Made by a program: the position numbers and the translations under genes
In this document: in pieces, positions 52,282 through 62,163 of the stretch
How positions within the stretch are numbered: position 1 is the stretch's first letter
Layout of the letters: each line of letters begins with the position of its first letter
Assembly (NCBI RefSeq): GCF_014643175.1
Contig: NZ_BMJH01000001.1
Location: 1,712,403-1,776,402 of the forward strand
Direction of reading: 5' to 3'
Length of the DNA stretch: 64,000 nucleotides
Origin: Hoyosella rhizosphaerae
Lineage (GTDB): Bacteria > Actinomycetota > Actinomycetes > Mycobacteriales > Mycobacteriaceae
The notes under the pieces: model-generated
Told to the model about the DNA's origin: nothing
Databases searched by the model: none
Seen by the model: only the letters and a program-made list of their open reading frames with translations

Positions 52282-53277
52282 ATGACGTGGGCAAAGCAGA
52301 CTTCGAAGAACAGCCGAGGTAGGCGTCGCGGAAAGCCCCGGCGATCACGGGTACTCGTGTTTTTGCTCGTAGTTGCCGTGATTGTGGCGCTACTGGTGGT
52401 CCTGATAGCGCTCCTCGTTGATCGCGTGCGCTTGCCGTTTCCCGGGGTGCCGCTGCCACCGACAACACCTCCGACGGCGGAGCCCACGCAGCCTGCTTCA
52501 TGCCCGGATGTCCAAGTAATTGCGATCCCCGGAACGTGGGAATCATCTGCTGGAGACGATCCATTTAATCCGACTGCCAATCCGCAGTCGTTGCTATTAA
52601 AAGTAACGAACCCGTTGGCGGCAGAATTTTCAGGTGATCGCGCAGAAATATATACGCTCCCATACCCTGCAGAGTTCCGCCGCCCTGGTGGGCCTCCGGA
52701 GATGTCCTACGACGAAAGTCGTGCGATTGGTATTTCTGAGGCACGTGATGTCATGGCAGCGCGGCACGCGGAATGCCCGTTGACGACATATGCGCTGATT
52801 GGTTTTTCGCAGGGTGCGGTAATAGCTGGAGATATTGCGGCAGAAATTGGCAACAATAATGCCCCGGTGCCGGAGGACCGCATGCTGGGTGTGGCACTTC
52901 TCGCAGATGGTCGACGTGATCCTGATGCCGCCCCAACAGTCGGCCCTGCGGTTGCTGGTGTCGGACTAGAAGTGTCGTTGGCCGGGTTGCCTGTCATTCC
53001 TGGGGCAACTTTATCCGGGAAACGCCCCGGTGGTTTCGGTGAATTGGCGGACAGGACCGTGCAGTTGTGCGCACCCAACGACTTGATCTGTGATGCCCCT
53101 CTTCTCACCGATCTTGTGCTCGCATTCAACCGAGTCGTCAACGACTACTTGAACAACCCGGTTCATGCGTTCTATGACAGCTTTGTCGTCGACGATAGTG
53201 GGCTAACGGCGACCCAGTGGACCGTCAACTGGGCTAGGGATTTGATCAACGAAGCACCCACTCCAGCCCATTCATGA
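52282..53277 (+). CDS. Cutinase-family serine esterase, Culp6/Rv3802c-like
   Basis: 331 residues. A very basic N-terminus (RRRGKPRRSR), a membrane anchor (VLVFLLVVAVIVALLVVLIALLV), a Pro-rich linker, then the cutinase domain. The nucleophile is in ALIGFSQGAVIAGDIA; Asp and His follow in APNDLICDAPLL and PVHAFYDSFV. Paired Cys CPDVQ ... and ECPL suggest disulfides. Rv3802c is an essential phospholipase/thioesterase that lies between the mycolyltransferase genes and fadD32 in M. tuberculosis and is thought to set envelope lipid content. The position here is the same. Confidence 0.9.
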   Translation: MTWAKQTSKNSRGRRRGKPRRSRVLVFLLVVAVIVALLVVLIALLVDRVRLPFPGVPLPPTTPPTAEPTQPASCPDVQVIAIPGTWESSAGDDPFNPTANPQSLLLKVTNPLAAEFSGDRAEIYTLPYPAEFRRPGGPPEMSYDESRAIGISEARDVMAARHAECPLTTYALIGFSQGAVIAGDIAAEIGNNNAPVPEDRMLGVALLADGRRDPDAAPTVGPAVAGVGLEVSLAGLPVIPGATLSGKRPGGFGELADRTVQLCAPNDLICDAPLLTDLVLAFNRVVNDYLNNPVHAFYDSFVVDDSGLTATQWTVNWARDLINEAPTPAHS

Positions 53278-53294
53278 TCCACTCTGTCTCAGAA

Positions 53295-53316
53295 AAAGTG
53301 TCATTCGTGACATTTT
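53295..53316 (+). terminator. Terminator hairpin after the cutinase gene
   Basis: AAAGTGTCA (53295-53303), TTCG tetraloop, TGACATTTT (53308-53316), one G-T pair; 18 bases after the cutinase stop. Compact, with T residues at the 3' end. Confidence 0.6.
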
Positions 53317-53661
53317 GGCGTAACAGCACCATCACGAATTGCCAGCCATTCTGCACCGTCACGGGGTGTATTACACACACGTGTGGGGCAGGAAATAGCA
53401 GGTCAATTATGAAATGTGCGGCATAAGTACGGTTTGGTGTGGGTAGCATCAGAATTGTGTAACCAATCGATGCGGTTAGTCACTCATAGTGCAACCGTCT
53501 GTAACATACTGATTGCTTGGCACGACAGGCTTCAAGGTCGGACACAACACGTGTTCGCCCGACGGCGTACAAAGCGGTACATCGGTCATGGTGAGGACAA
53601 GCGAGCGTTCTGCCGGGATAGGTGGAATCGCTGGTTCACACCTGCACATTGAGGGAGAGGC
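53317..53661 (+). promoter_or_regulatory. Promoter region of the fadD32-pks13-accD4 operon
   Basis: About 345 bp without a gene. The region is AT-richer near 53400-53420 (CAATTATGAAATG) and ends with GAGGGAGAGGC as ribosome-binding site before fadD32. No riboswitch or conserved hairpin is visible. The MabR/FasR-type operators are not recognisable by eye. Confidence 0.4.
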
Positions 53662-55545
53662 ATGGACGAGTTCTACAACGAGGCCGGTGAGGTGGCACTC
53701 ACGCCAGAGGCAACTCTTGTAAACTGCGTCGAGCAACACTCTCGTTCTAACTCCGAGGATCTTGCTTACCGGTATATCGACTATTCGCGGGACCGTGATG
53801 GTGAAGTGCACGAACTCACCTGGGAGCGATTCGGTGTCCGTGTCCGGGCAATTGCTGGGCGACTGCAGCAAGTTGCGCAACGCGGTGACAGGGTAGCCAT
53901 TCTGGCTCCTCAAGGTCTTGACTATGTTGTTTCGTTCTTCGCCGCGATCCATGCGGGCACTATCGCTGTGCCCCTCTTCGATCCCGATGAACCAGGCCAC
54001 ACGGACCGGCTTCATGCCGTGCTCGGCGATTGTGAACCCGTTGCGATCCTCACAGGCACAAAATCCGCTGCTGGTGTTCGCCAATTTTTCCGTTCCCGCC
54101 CGGCGAGTGAACGCCCACGCATCATCGCTGTAGATGCCATCCCGGACACTGTTCAAGAGTCGTGGACGATGCCGCATCCGTCGCTCGACGACATCGCTTA
54201 CCTGCAATACACCTCAGGCTCTACCCGCGTACCTGCCGGTGTGGAGATCACCCATCGCGCCGTGAGCACCAACGTGTTGCAGATGTGCGCTTCACTCGGA
54301 CTCACCGAGGAATCCCGCGGCGTTACGTGGCTGCCCCTTTTCCACGACATGGGTCTTCTCACCGTGATTCTTCCGGCGTTTGGTGGTCGCTACATCACCA
54401 TCATGTCGCCCCGCGCGTTCGTGCAGCGGCCTTACCGGTGGATCAAGGAACTTGCTGCTGAAAGTGACGGTGCTGGGACATTTGCTGCAGCACCAAACTT
54501 TGCCTTCGAGCACGCGGCACTTCGTGGATTGCCGAAGGAGGGCGAGCACCTCGACTTGAGCCACGTGATCGGGCTTATTAACGGCAGTGAACCCGTCACA
54601 CCATCGTCTATGCGGAAGTTCAACGACGCGTTCGGCCCATATGGTCTACCGAAAACCGCCATCAAGCCGTCGTACGGCATGGCAGAGGCGACGCTATTCG
54701 TTTCGACACCTCATCTCGACGACGAGCCGCACGTTATTTACGTTGATCGCGTAGAGCTCAATGCTGGTCGCATCAAGCGCGTTCGCTCCGATGAACCAAA
54801 TTCCGTCGCCCAGGTTTCGTGCGGGCATGTATCTGTGAGCCAGTGGGCCGCGATCGTTGATAGCGATTCCGGCGAAGAAATGCCAGATGAGCGAGTCGGC
54901 GAAATCTGGTTGCACGGTGACAACATTGGCCAGGGCTACTGGGGGCGCGACGCTGAAACGGTGGAGACCTTCCACAACAAGATCATCAAGCGACTGTCTG
55001 AAGGAAGCCACGCCGAAGGCACCTCGGAAGACGCACACTGGATGCGCACCGGCGACTACGGCGTATACATCGACAACGAATTGTTCATCACTGGTCGCGT
55101 GAAAGACCTAGTCATCGTTGACGGACGAAATCATTACCCGCAGGACCTCGAGTACTCCGCACAGGAAGCGAGCGCTTCGTTGCGCCCCGGATTTGTTGCC
55201 GCATTCTCGGTTCCTGCCAACCAGCTTCCAAGCGCAGTCTTCGATAACTCACACAGCGGCTTAACCTTCGACCCTGACGACTCGTCGGAACAGCTTGTCG
55301 TAGTTGGTGAGCGGGCACCTGGAGCCGGCAAAGCAGAGCCAGGCCCCATCGCGGACGACGTCCGAACGGCGATTGCCACACGACACGGTGTGACAGCGCG
55401 CGACGTGCTGCTTGTCCCCGCAGGGTCCATTCCTCGTACCTCCAGTGGCAAAATCGCGAGGCGAGCATGCAAAGCAAGCTACATTGATGGCACCCTCCGA
55501 GGTGGCCATGTCCAGACAGCATTCCCCGACACTGTGAGCGAGTGA
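53662..55545 (+). CDS. fadD32: Long-chain fatty-acid AMP ligase FadD32
   Basis: 627 residues. FAAL fold with the adenylation motifs [21 protein letters not shown], the FAAL-typical DMGL in [30 protein letters not shown] and [18 protein letters not shown]. The catalytic Lys is in [11 protein letters not shown]. It activates meromycolic acid as acyl-AMP and loads it onto Pks13. The GTG start of pks13 overlaps its stop. Ribosome-binding site GAGGGAGAGG at 6 bases. Confidence 0.95.
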   Translation: MDEFYNEAGEVALTPEATLVNCVEQHSRSNSEDLAYRYIDYSRDRDGEVHELTWERFGVRVRAIAGRLQQVAQRGDRVAILAPQGLDYVVSFFAAIHAGTIAVPLFDPDEPGHTDRLHAVLGDCEPVAILTGTKSAAGVRQFFRSRPASERPRIIAVDAIPDTVQESWTMPHPSLDDIAYLQYTSGSTRVPAGVEITHRAVSTNVLQMCASLGLTEESRGVTWLPLFHDMGLLTVILPAFGGRYITIMSPRAFVQRPYRWIKELAAESDGAGTFAAAPNFAFEHAALRGLPKEGEHLDLSHVIGLINGSEPVTPSSMRKFNDAFGPYGLPKTAIKPSYGMAEATLFVSTPHLDDEPHVIYVDRVELNAGRIKRVRSDEPNSVAQVSCGHVSVSQWAAIVDSDSGEEMPDERVGEIWLHGDNIGQGYWGRDAETVETFHNKIIKRLSEGSHAEGTSEDAHWMRTGDYGVYIDNELFITGRVKDLVIVDGRNHYPQDLEYSAQEASASLRPGFVAAFSVPANQLPSAVFDNSHSGLTFDPDDSSEQLVVVGERAPGAGKAEPGPIADDVRTAIATRHGVTARDVLLVPAGSIPRTSSGKIARRACKASYIDGTLRGGHVQTAFPDTVSE

Positions 55546-58500
55546 CGTTGACAGCACAGCAGATGACCGTTGCCCAACTTGTTGACTGGCTCCGACAGTG
55601 GGTGTCCAGTGCCACGGCGGTACCGGTGGATCAGATTTCTGCTGAGCGTCCGATGGAAGAATTCGGATTGTCGTCGCGCGACGCGGTCGCGCTCAGCGGC
55701 GAAATCGAAGAACTTCTCGGCATCGCGCTAAGCGCCACGATTGCATACGAGAACCCAACAATTGGTGCTCTCGCCAAACGCATCATTGAAGGCCCGCCGA
55801 TCGTGGAAGACGACGGCGATGACGAGCAGACTTCACGCCCAAGCCTTGACGGTGGGGGCGACATCGCTATTGTCGGCCTTTCAGCAAGGTTCCCCGGTGG
55901 AGCGCACGACGCCGACTCGATGTGGAATTTGCTCGCTGAAGGTCGCGATGCGGTGAGTGACCTCCCACCCGGTCGGTGGCAAGAATTTACTGGCGACCCG
56001 ATCATTGCGGCAGCACTTGACGCGACTTCAACTCTGGGTGGGTACCTCGACGACGTCAAAGGATTCGATCATGAGTTCTTTGCCATGTCGCCACTGGAAG
56101 TTGAAAATGTTGATCCTCAACAAAGGATCGCGCTTGAGCTCACGTGGGAGGCACTCGAAAACGCGCGCATCCCCGCCAATGAACTTAAAGGCGCCCAGGT
56201 CGGTGTCTTCATCGGCAGTTCGTCCAATGACTACAGCCTTCTCACCGCGAGTGATCCGTCCACTGCGCACTACTACGCGCTGACGGGCACCGCATCGAGC
56301 ATCATTCCGAACCGTGTGTCCTACACGTTTGATTTCCGTGGACCCTCGATGTCGATCGATACTGCATGCTCGTCCTCCCTCGTGGCGGTTCATCAAGCTG
56401 CGCAAAGTCTGCGACTCGGAGAGTGCGACCTAGCGGTGGCAGGCGGCGTAAACATGCTGCTTTCGCCCGCCGCTACGCTCGGGTTCGGGGCTAGCGGCGT
56501 GTTGTCACCCACCGGCAAGATAAAAGCGTTCTCTTCCGACGCCGATGGCATTGTGCGCGCTGAGGGTGGCGGCCTTGTAGTCCTCAAGCGGCTCGCGGAC
56601 GCTGAGGTTGCGGGTGACACCATCCTTGCCGTGATCAAGGGATCAGCGGTTAACTCTGACGGCCGTTCAAACGGCTTGGTAGCCCCCAATCCTGAGGCTC
56701 AGGTCGCGGTTCTTCGCGCCGCTTACCGCAATGCGGGAATCGCTCCCTCTCAAGTTGACTACGTGGAGGCGCACGGCACGGGAACTCTCCTCGGCGACCC
56801 CATTGAAGCCGACGCTCTAGGTCGCGTTCTGGGCGCCAAACGAGACGCTTTGCTTCCGACCCTATTGGGCTCAGCGAAAACCAACTTCGGCCACCTCGAA
56901 TCAGCGGCTGGCGCAGCGGGTCTCATCAAAGTGGTCCTGGGTATGCAGCACGATCTCATCCCGGCCACCATCAACTTCGCTGGACCGAATCCGTACATTC
57001 CATTTGACGACGCCAAACTCGAATTGGTCGAAGACATTCGTGAATGGCCGCGATATTCGGGCAAGGCCACTGCCGGTGTTTCGGGCTTCGGTTTTGGTGG
57101 AACAAACGCCCACGTCGTTGTTCAAGAGTACGTACCGGCCGCACAACCCGACGCGGGCCCAAGCGACGAAGCTATTCTGTCGGCAGGGCCATACATCTTC
57201 CCTGTGTCAGGTGGGCTGCCATCGCGTCGTAGGCTCGCGGCGAAGGAACTTCTGCAATGGCTCGAAAGTGGGGCCGGTGCGAATGTTGCGCTTGATGACC
57301 TCGCTCGGAGCCTCGCCAAACGGAACCATGGACGTTCGCGCGCCGCAATTGTGGCCTCGACGAGGGAAGGCCTCATCGATGGCCTGCGCGCCGTAGTCGA
57401 AGGCAAACCACGTCCCGGTGTCTTCTCGGCCGACGCACCTGCTTCGAGCGGTGCGGTATGGGTGTTCTCCGGATTCGGATCTCAGCACAAAGGCATGGGC
57501 AAAGCGCTCTACGAAGCGAGTCCCGTCTTTGCAGCCAGGATCGACGAAATCGACGAACTCCTCATCGACGAGTCCGGCCACAGTGTGAAAGAGATGTTCT
57601 TTGACGAGAACATTCGGTACGGCGTGGAGACCGCGCAACTGTCGATTTTTGCGATCCAAGTTGGTTTAGCTGCGACACTTCGCGAAGCCGGGGCGGACCC
57701 CGTAGCCGTTCTTGGCCACTCGCTTGGAGAAGTGGCGGCTGCGGCAGTATCTGGTGGTCTCGCCCTCGACGATGCTGTCCGTGTCATTGCGGCACGCGCA
57801 CGACTTATGGGGGAAACCGAAGCTGCCGTCACCGACGACAACATTCGTCGCATGGCCATCGTCGAGTTTTCTGCAGACGAACTTGCGGCCATGGCGCCGC
57901 AGTACCCCGGTATCGAGATCTGCGTCTACGCAGCACCGAACCAGACAGTCATCGGTGGCCCAGACGTCGAAGTGCAGGCCATCGTTGCCAAGGCCGAAGC
58001 GGAACAAAAACTTGGTCGAGTACTCGATACGCGAGGCGCCGGCCACACAGCCCAAATGGACCCCATTCTCGGCGAACTTATTGCCGAGATCGCCGGAATC
58101 GAACCGCGCAAGCTGGAGTGCGGAGTCGCATCATCGGTTCACGAAGGCACCCTCTTTCCCCGCGGGCACGCCCCCATCCATGGCGAAGACTATTGGACAA
58201 AGAACATGCGGTACACCGTGTTCTTCACCAATGCTGTCCAGTCTGCTGTCAGTGCTGGGCACAGCACCTTCATCGAACTGGCACCGCATCCAGTTGCACT
58301 GATGTCGGTTGCCGCCTCAACATTCGCCGCCGGGGTGGTCGACCCTCAACTCATTTCCACACAGAACCGCAAGGAAGACAGCGCCGCAACATTTGCAGGG
58401 GCTATTGCACAACTGTATGTCCACGGCCATCGCGTGAACTTGCTTCGCGTAGTGGGCTCCGGACCGTTCGCCAACCCTCCACGCACACCGTGGATTCGGC

Positions 58501-60446
58501 GCGAACACTGGACAGCAGCCCGCGCGAGTAGCGGAGGCGACCAACGCATTCCCGGCGCTCACGTTTCGCTACCTGACGGCCAACACGTGTGGGAAGTTCA
58601 CGCTGAAGCAGTCAGCGATCTTGATGGTCTGATTTCGGCCGCAGCGAAGGAAGTGCTGTACGAAGTTGACCTCGGTGCAGTGATTTACCATGCCGAATTA
58701 CCGTCGGTCGGAACTGTCACCACGATGATGCACCCACATCCAGGTGGCGCCTCATTCCGCGTCTTTGGCAAGATCGGTGAGGAATTCACCTTGCTCGCCG
58801 ACGCCGTTGTCACCGCAGATGGCCCGCTGAACGCTCCGGAAACTTTCGTTCGGCCAGCCCCACAGGCGAAGCCAGTCGAAGTCGAAGCGCAACCGAAAAC
58901 TGCGCTTCCGCAAGGCGATCAATGGACCGCAGACAGTGGCGAGAGCTCACGTGATCGCCTCACTCGAATCATCGCCGAGGCCATGGGCTACGCACCAGAA
59001 GATCTCCCCGGCGAGATGTCGCTCATCGAACTCGGACTTGACTCACTGATGGCGATTCGAATCAAGAATCGGGTGGAGTACGAATTCAATATTCCGCCAG
59101 TGCAAATTCAGGTTCTGCGCGATGCCAGCCTCGACGACATCGACAAGTACTTGACGTTCGCCCTGGAAAACCCTGACAAGGTCGCTGATATCGCAGTCGA
59201 ACAGTCAGAGGGCAATGCAGCCCCCGTCGATCCGAGCGCGATCGATGTGTCCGAAGCGCCTGTGACGCCCACATCCCCAACCGACGATACGGCTCGTCAA
59301 GACAGCGCCGCTGGTCAAGACAGCGCCGCTCGTCAAGACAGCACAGCCGTGGATCAACAAGCGATTGCCGACGCCGCAGGATTAGATGTGCCGCCGCGCG
59401 ACGCAGCCGAACGACTCACATTCGCGCAGTGGGCAACACTCACCGGAAAATCGGCGGGCGGCATTTTCAACCCGCTGCCCGAGCTTGACGACACCACAGC
59501 AGCGACACTGGCAACAAAACTGTCAGAACGCGCTGGTGGCGAGATCACTGTTGATCAAGTTCGCTCCGCACCCACAATCGAGCGACTCGCAGACCTCGTT
59601 CGCAACCACCTTGAGGGAGACGTCGGGCTCGTCCGCACCCTCCGAGCACCCCAAGGCAACCGGATACCGGTGTTCGTTTTCCACCCAGCCGGTGGTTCGA
59701 CAGTGGTTTACGAGCCGCTCACCAAACGTCTCCCAAGCGACGTGCCTGTGTACGGCTTCGAACGGGTCGACGGGCCACTCGACGATCGCGTCGACGCCTA
59801 CATGCCTTTGTTGCGCGAACTTCAACCCACCGGCCCGTACGTCCTTGCCGGATGGTCTTTCGGCGGCGCGCTGGCATACGCCATGGCGCAACGCCTCCGC
59901 GGTGAAGGCGAAGAAGTTGCACTGCTCGGACTCCTCGACACCGTGTTCCCCTCCGAACCAATCCCCGACACACCGGAGGAAACAGCAGCGCGGTGGAAAC
60001 GATTTATGGACTTCGCTGCCGTGAACTACGGATTCCAAGTCGAACTGCCCATCGATGAACTCATCACCCTCGATGACGCAGGTCAGATACATAAAATCCT
60101 GTCGATGCTGAAAGACACCAACCACAGCATCAGCGGCGGCATCATCGAGCACCAGCGCGCATCATTCCTCGACAACAGGGCAGTGCAGACGCTGCAGCCA
60201 AGAAAGTACGATGGCGACGTCGTACTCTACAAAGCTGAACGCATGCATGACGGTGCTATCCAACTCGAACCCCGCTACGCTCAAATCGAACCTGACGGTG
60301 GATGGGGACGAGTTTCGGACCGACTTGAAGTGGTCCAACTCACTGGGGATCACCTGGGTGTAGTTGACGAGCCCGTTATTGCTCGCATTGCGGCCCACAT
60401 GTCTAGCAAACTCGACGAAATTGAATCACAACGCCCGACGAAATAA
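55542..60446 (+). CDS. pks13: Polyketide synthase Pks13, mycolic acid condensase
   Basis: 1634 residues from GTG 55542, overlapping fadD32 by 4 bases. Domains in order: N-terminal ACP (Ser45 in [10 protein letters not shown]), ketosynthase about 95-520 (catalytic Cys276 in [15 protein letters not shown]), acyltransferase about 640-960 (Ser727 in [11 protein letters not shown]), second ACP (Ser1168 in [13 protein letters not shown]), a disordered linker with repeats, and thioesterase (Ser1439 in [14 protein letters not shown]). No KR, DH or ER. It condenses meromycolate with carboxyacyl-CoA and releases the beta-ketoester onto trehalose. A typical length is about 1730 in mycobacteria; this one is close to corynebacterial size. 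Confidence 0.96.
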   Translation: MTLTAQQMTVAQLVDWLRQWVSSATAVPVDQISAERPMEEFGLSSRDAVALSGEIEELLGIALSATIAYENPTIGALAKRIIEGPPIVEDDGDDEQTSRPSLDGGGDIAIVGLSARFPGGAHDADSMWNLLAEGRDAVSDLPPGRWQEFTGDPIIAAALDATSTLGGYLDDVKGFDHEFFAMSPLEVENVDPQQRIALELTWEALENARIPANELKGAQVGVFIGSSSNDYSLLTASDPSTAHYYALTGTASSIIPNRVSYTFDFRGPSMSIDTACSSSLVAVHQAAQSLRLGECDLAVAGGVNMLLSPAATLGFGASGVLSPTGKIKAFSSDADGIVRAEGGGLVVLKRLADAEVAGDTILAVIKGSAVNSDGRSNGLVAPNPEAQVAVLRAAYRNAGIAPSQVDYVEAHGTGTLLGDPIEADALGRVLGAKRDALLPTLLGSAKTNFGHLESAAGAAGLIKVVLGMQHDLIPATINFAGPNPYIPFDDAKLELVEDIREWPRYSGKATAGVSGFGFGGTNAHVVVQEYVPAAQPDAGPSDEAILSAGPYIFPVSGGLPSRRRLAAKELLQWLESGAGANVALDDLARSLAKRNHGRSRAAIVASTREGLIDGLRAVVEGKPRPGVFSADAPASSGAVWVFSGFGSQHKGMGKALYEASPVFAARIDEIDELLIDESGHSVKEMFFDENIRYGVETAQLSIFAIQVGLAATLREAGADPVAVLGHSLGEVAAAAVSGGLALDDAVRVIAARARLMGETEAAVTDDNIRRMAIVEFSADELAAMAPQYPGIEICVYAAPNQTVIGGPDVEVQAIVAKAEAEQKLGRVLDTRGAGHTAQMDPILGELIAEIAGIEPRKLECGVASSVHEGTLFPRGHAPIHGEDYWTKNMRYTVFFTNAVQSAVSAGHSTFIELAPHPVALMSVAASTFAAGVVDPQLISTQNRKEDSAATFAGAIAQLYVHGHRVNLLRVVGSGPFANPPRTPWIRREHWTAARASSGGDQRIPGAHVSLPDGQHVWEVHAEAVSDLDGLISAAAKEVLYEVDLGAVIYHAELPSVGTVTTMMHPHPGGASFRVFGKIGEEFTLLADAVVTADGPLNAPETFVRPAPQAKPVEVEAQPKTALPQGDQWTADSGESSRDRLTRIIAEAMGYAPEDLPGEMSLIELGLDSLMAIRIKNRVEYEFNIPPVQIQVLRDASLDDIDKYLTFALENPDKVADIAVEQSEGNAAPVDPSAIDVSEAPVTPTSPTDDTARQDSAAGQDSAARQDSTAVDQQAIADAAGLDVPPRDAAERLTFAQWATLTGKSAGGIFNPLPELDDTTAATLATKLSERAGGEITVDQVRSAPTIERLADLVRNHLEGDVGLVRTLRAPQGNRIPVFVFHPAGGSTVVYEPLTKRLPSDVPVYGFERVDGPLDDRVDAYMPLLRELQPTGPYVLAGWSFGGALAYAMAQRLRGEGEEVALLGLLDTVFPSEPIPDTPEETAARWKRFMDFAAVNYGFQVELPIDELITLDDAGQIHKILSMLKDTNHSISGGIIEHQRASFLDNRAVQTLQPRKYDGDVVLYKAERMHDGAIQLEPRYAQIEPDGGWGRVSDRLEVVQLTGDHLGVVDEPVIARIAAHMSSKLDEIESQRPTK
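59295..59348 (+). repeat. 18-bp tandem repeat in the Pks13 linker
   Basis: Three units of 18 bp at 59295, 59313 and 59331 (unit CGTCAAGACAGCGCCGCT, the third diverged at its end). They encode [12 protein letters not shown] and RQDSTA in the linker between the second ACP and the thioesterase domain. Confidence 0.85.
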
Positions 60447-60473
60447 GTCCCTGACGACATTGGTCCCAGGCAC

Positions 60474-62045
60474 ATGAGTCACAGTGAGGAGCCACTGCGC
60501 GTGAACACGACCGCAGAGAAGCTCGCAGACCTCCGGGAGCGCCTCAACAAGGCTGCTGAACCGGGAAGTCCCCGAGCGATCGAGAAACGCAACGCGCAAG
60601 GGCTCCCGTCGCCACGCGAACGAATTATGGCACTGCTCGACCACGGCAGCTTCGTGGAAATCGGTGCGCTCGTCAAGGCACCTGGCTCTCCAGACAACCC
60701 CTACGGCGACGGTGTCGTCGTCGGGCACGGGCTCATAGATTCGCGGCCCGTTGTTGTCTTCTCCCACGACCAAACCGTGTTTGGCGGCAGCCTCGGCGAA
60801 ATGTTCGGCCGAAAAGTGTGTGCCGCACTCGATTGGGCGATCAAGGTCGGGTGCCCAGTAATCGGAATCAACGACTCCGGTGGCGCCCGTGTTCAAGAAG
60901 CCGTGACATCACTGGCCTTCTACGCCGAAATCGGGCGTCGCCAAATCCAGCTTTCGGGCCTCGTGCCCCAAATTTCCATCATGCTAGGAAAATGTGCTGG
61001 AGGCGCGGTCTACGGCCCCGCCATCACCGACTACATTGTCGCTGTTGAAGACCAGGCCTACATGTTCATCACTGGACCCGAAGTGATTCGCGCCGTCACC
61101 GGTGAGGACATCTCCGCTGAAGACCTTGGCGGTGCCCGCAAGCAGGCAGAATACGGAACAGTGCACCACGTCGCACAAACCGAAGCGGACGCGTTCACAT
61201 GGGTGCGAAACCTCCTCAGCTACTTGCCGACCAACTGCAACGAACCTGGTCCTATCGTCAACCCGGATCTCGAGCCAGAAACCACAGAATCCGACCTCGC
61301 ACTCGACGCCTTCATGCCTGACGCAGACAACTCTGCGTACGACATGCATGACATCTTGCGCAACATCTTTGACGATGGTGAGTTCCACGAAATCTCCGCC
61401 GATTTTGCACGCAACATCATCGTTGGATTCACCCGTATCGATGGGCGAACAGCCGGTGTGCTGGCCAACCAGCCACTCTCGCTGAGTGGGGCACTAGACA
61501 TTGACGGCTCCGAAAAGGCATCCCGGTTCATCCGTTTCTGCAATGCGTTCGAGATTCCGATCGTGTGCGTTGTGGACGTACCAGGCTTCTTGCCGGGGCT
61601 AGAGCAGGAACGCAACGGAATCATTCGCCGCGGAGCCAAGATTCTCAATTCGTACCTCGAAGCAGACGTACCAAAAGTCACTGTCGTCGTCCGGAAAGCG
61701 TACGGGGGCGGCTACGCCGTCATGGGTTCAAAGAACCTTGGCGCCGACCTCAACTTCGCATGGCCCACCGCCCGCATCGCCGTGATGGGCGCTGAAGGCG
61801 CCGTAGTGCTCCTCAAGCGCAAGGAACTCGCGGCGGCAGGGGACAAGGCGCCAGAGGTGCGAAGGAAGTTCATCGAGTTCTACAACGAATTCATCGCCAC
61901 CCCGTACATTGCGGCCGAACGTGGATACATCGATGCCGTAATTAAGCCTTCGGCGACCAGACTGGAACTACGGCGGGCGCTACGAGCATTGCGGGATAAA
62001 TCGGTCGCGCGCCCACCGAAGAAGCACACGCTGCACCCAGGCTAG
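60474..62045 (+). CDS. accD4: Acyl-CoA carboxylase beta subunit AccD4
   Basis: 523 residues. Carboxyltransferase with [23 protein letters not shown] (N-terminal half, oxyanion Gly-Gly), [43 protein letters not shown], and [40 protein letters not shown]. It makes the carboxylated acyl-CoA (C24-C26 in mycobacteria, C16 in corynebacteria) that Pks13 condenses. Starts at ATG 60474, 27 bp after pks13. Its alpha subunit AccA3 is encoded elsewhere. Confidence 0.93.
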   Translation: MSHSEEPLRVNTTAEKLADLRERLNKAAEPGSPRAIEKRNAQGLPSPRERIMALLDHGSFVEIGALVKAPGSPDNPYGDGVVVGHGLIDSRPVVVFSHDQTVFGGSLGEMFGRKVCAALDWAIKVGCPVIGINDSGGARVQEAVTSLAFYAEIGRRQIQLSGLVPQISIMLGKCAGGAVYGPAITDYIVAVEDQAYMFITGPEVIRAVTGEDISAEDLGGARKQAEYGTVHHVAQTEADAFTWVRNLLSYLPTNCNEPGPIVNPDLEPETTESDLALDAFMPDADNSAYDMHDILRNIFDDGEFHEISADFARNIIVGFTRIDGRTAGVLANQPLSLSGALDIDGSEKASRFIRFCNAFEIPIVCVVDVPGFLPGLEQERNGIIRRGAKILNSYLEADVPKVTVVVRKAYGGGYAVMGSKNLGADLNFAWPTARIAVMGAEGAVVLLKRKELAAAGDKAPEVRRKFIEFYNEFIATPYIAAERGYIDAVIKPSATRLELRRALRALRDKSVARPPKKHTLHPG

Positions 62046-62099
62046 ATCGGTCCACTGCGCAGTTTCAGCATCAGCGGCAGTTTGTTTTACCTCTAAAAA

Positions 62100-62138
62100 C
62101 GTTTGCCCCAGGCGGAGTAAATCCACCTGGGGCAAACG
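62100..62138. terminator. Bidirectional terminator hairpin
   Basis: CGTTTGCCCCAGG ... CCTGGGGCAAACG, 13-base perfect arms with GG/CC pairs inside, preceded by AAAA. It separates accD4 from the convergent emb gene. Confidence 0.88.
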
Positions 62139-62163
62139 CCTATGTACGGCGGTTCTTGATCAG

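Noticed and set aside
53416..53652. Short frames in the fadD32 promoter region
   Set aside because: No ribosome-binding site or domain; codon use is unlike the neighbours.
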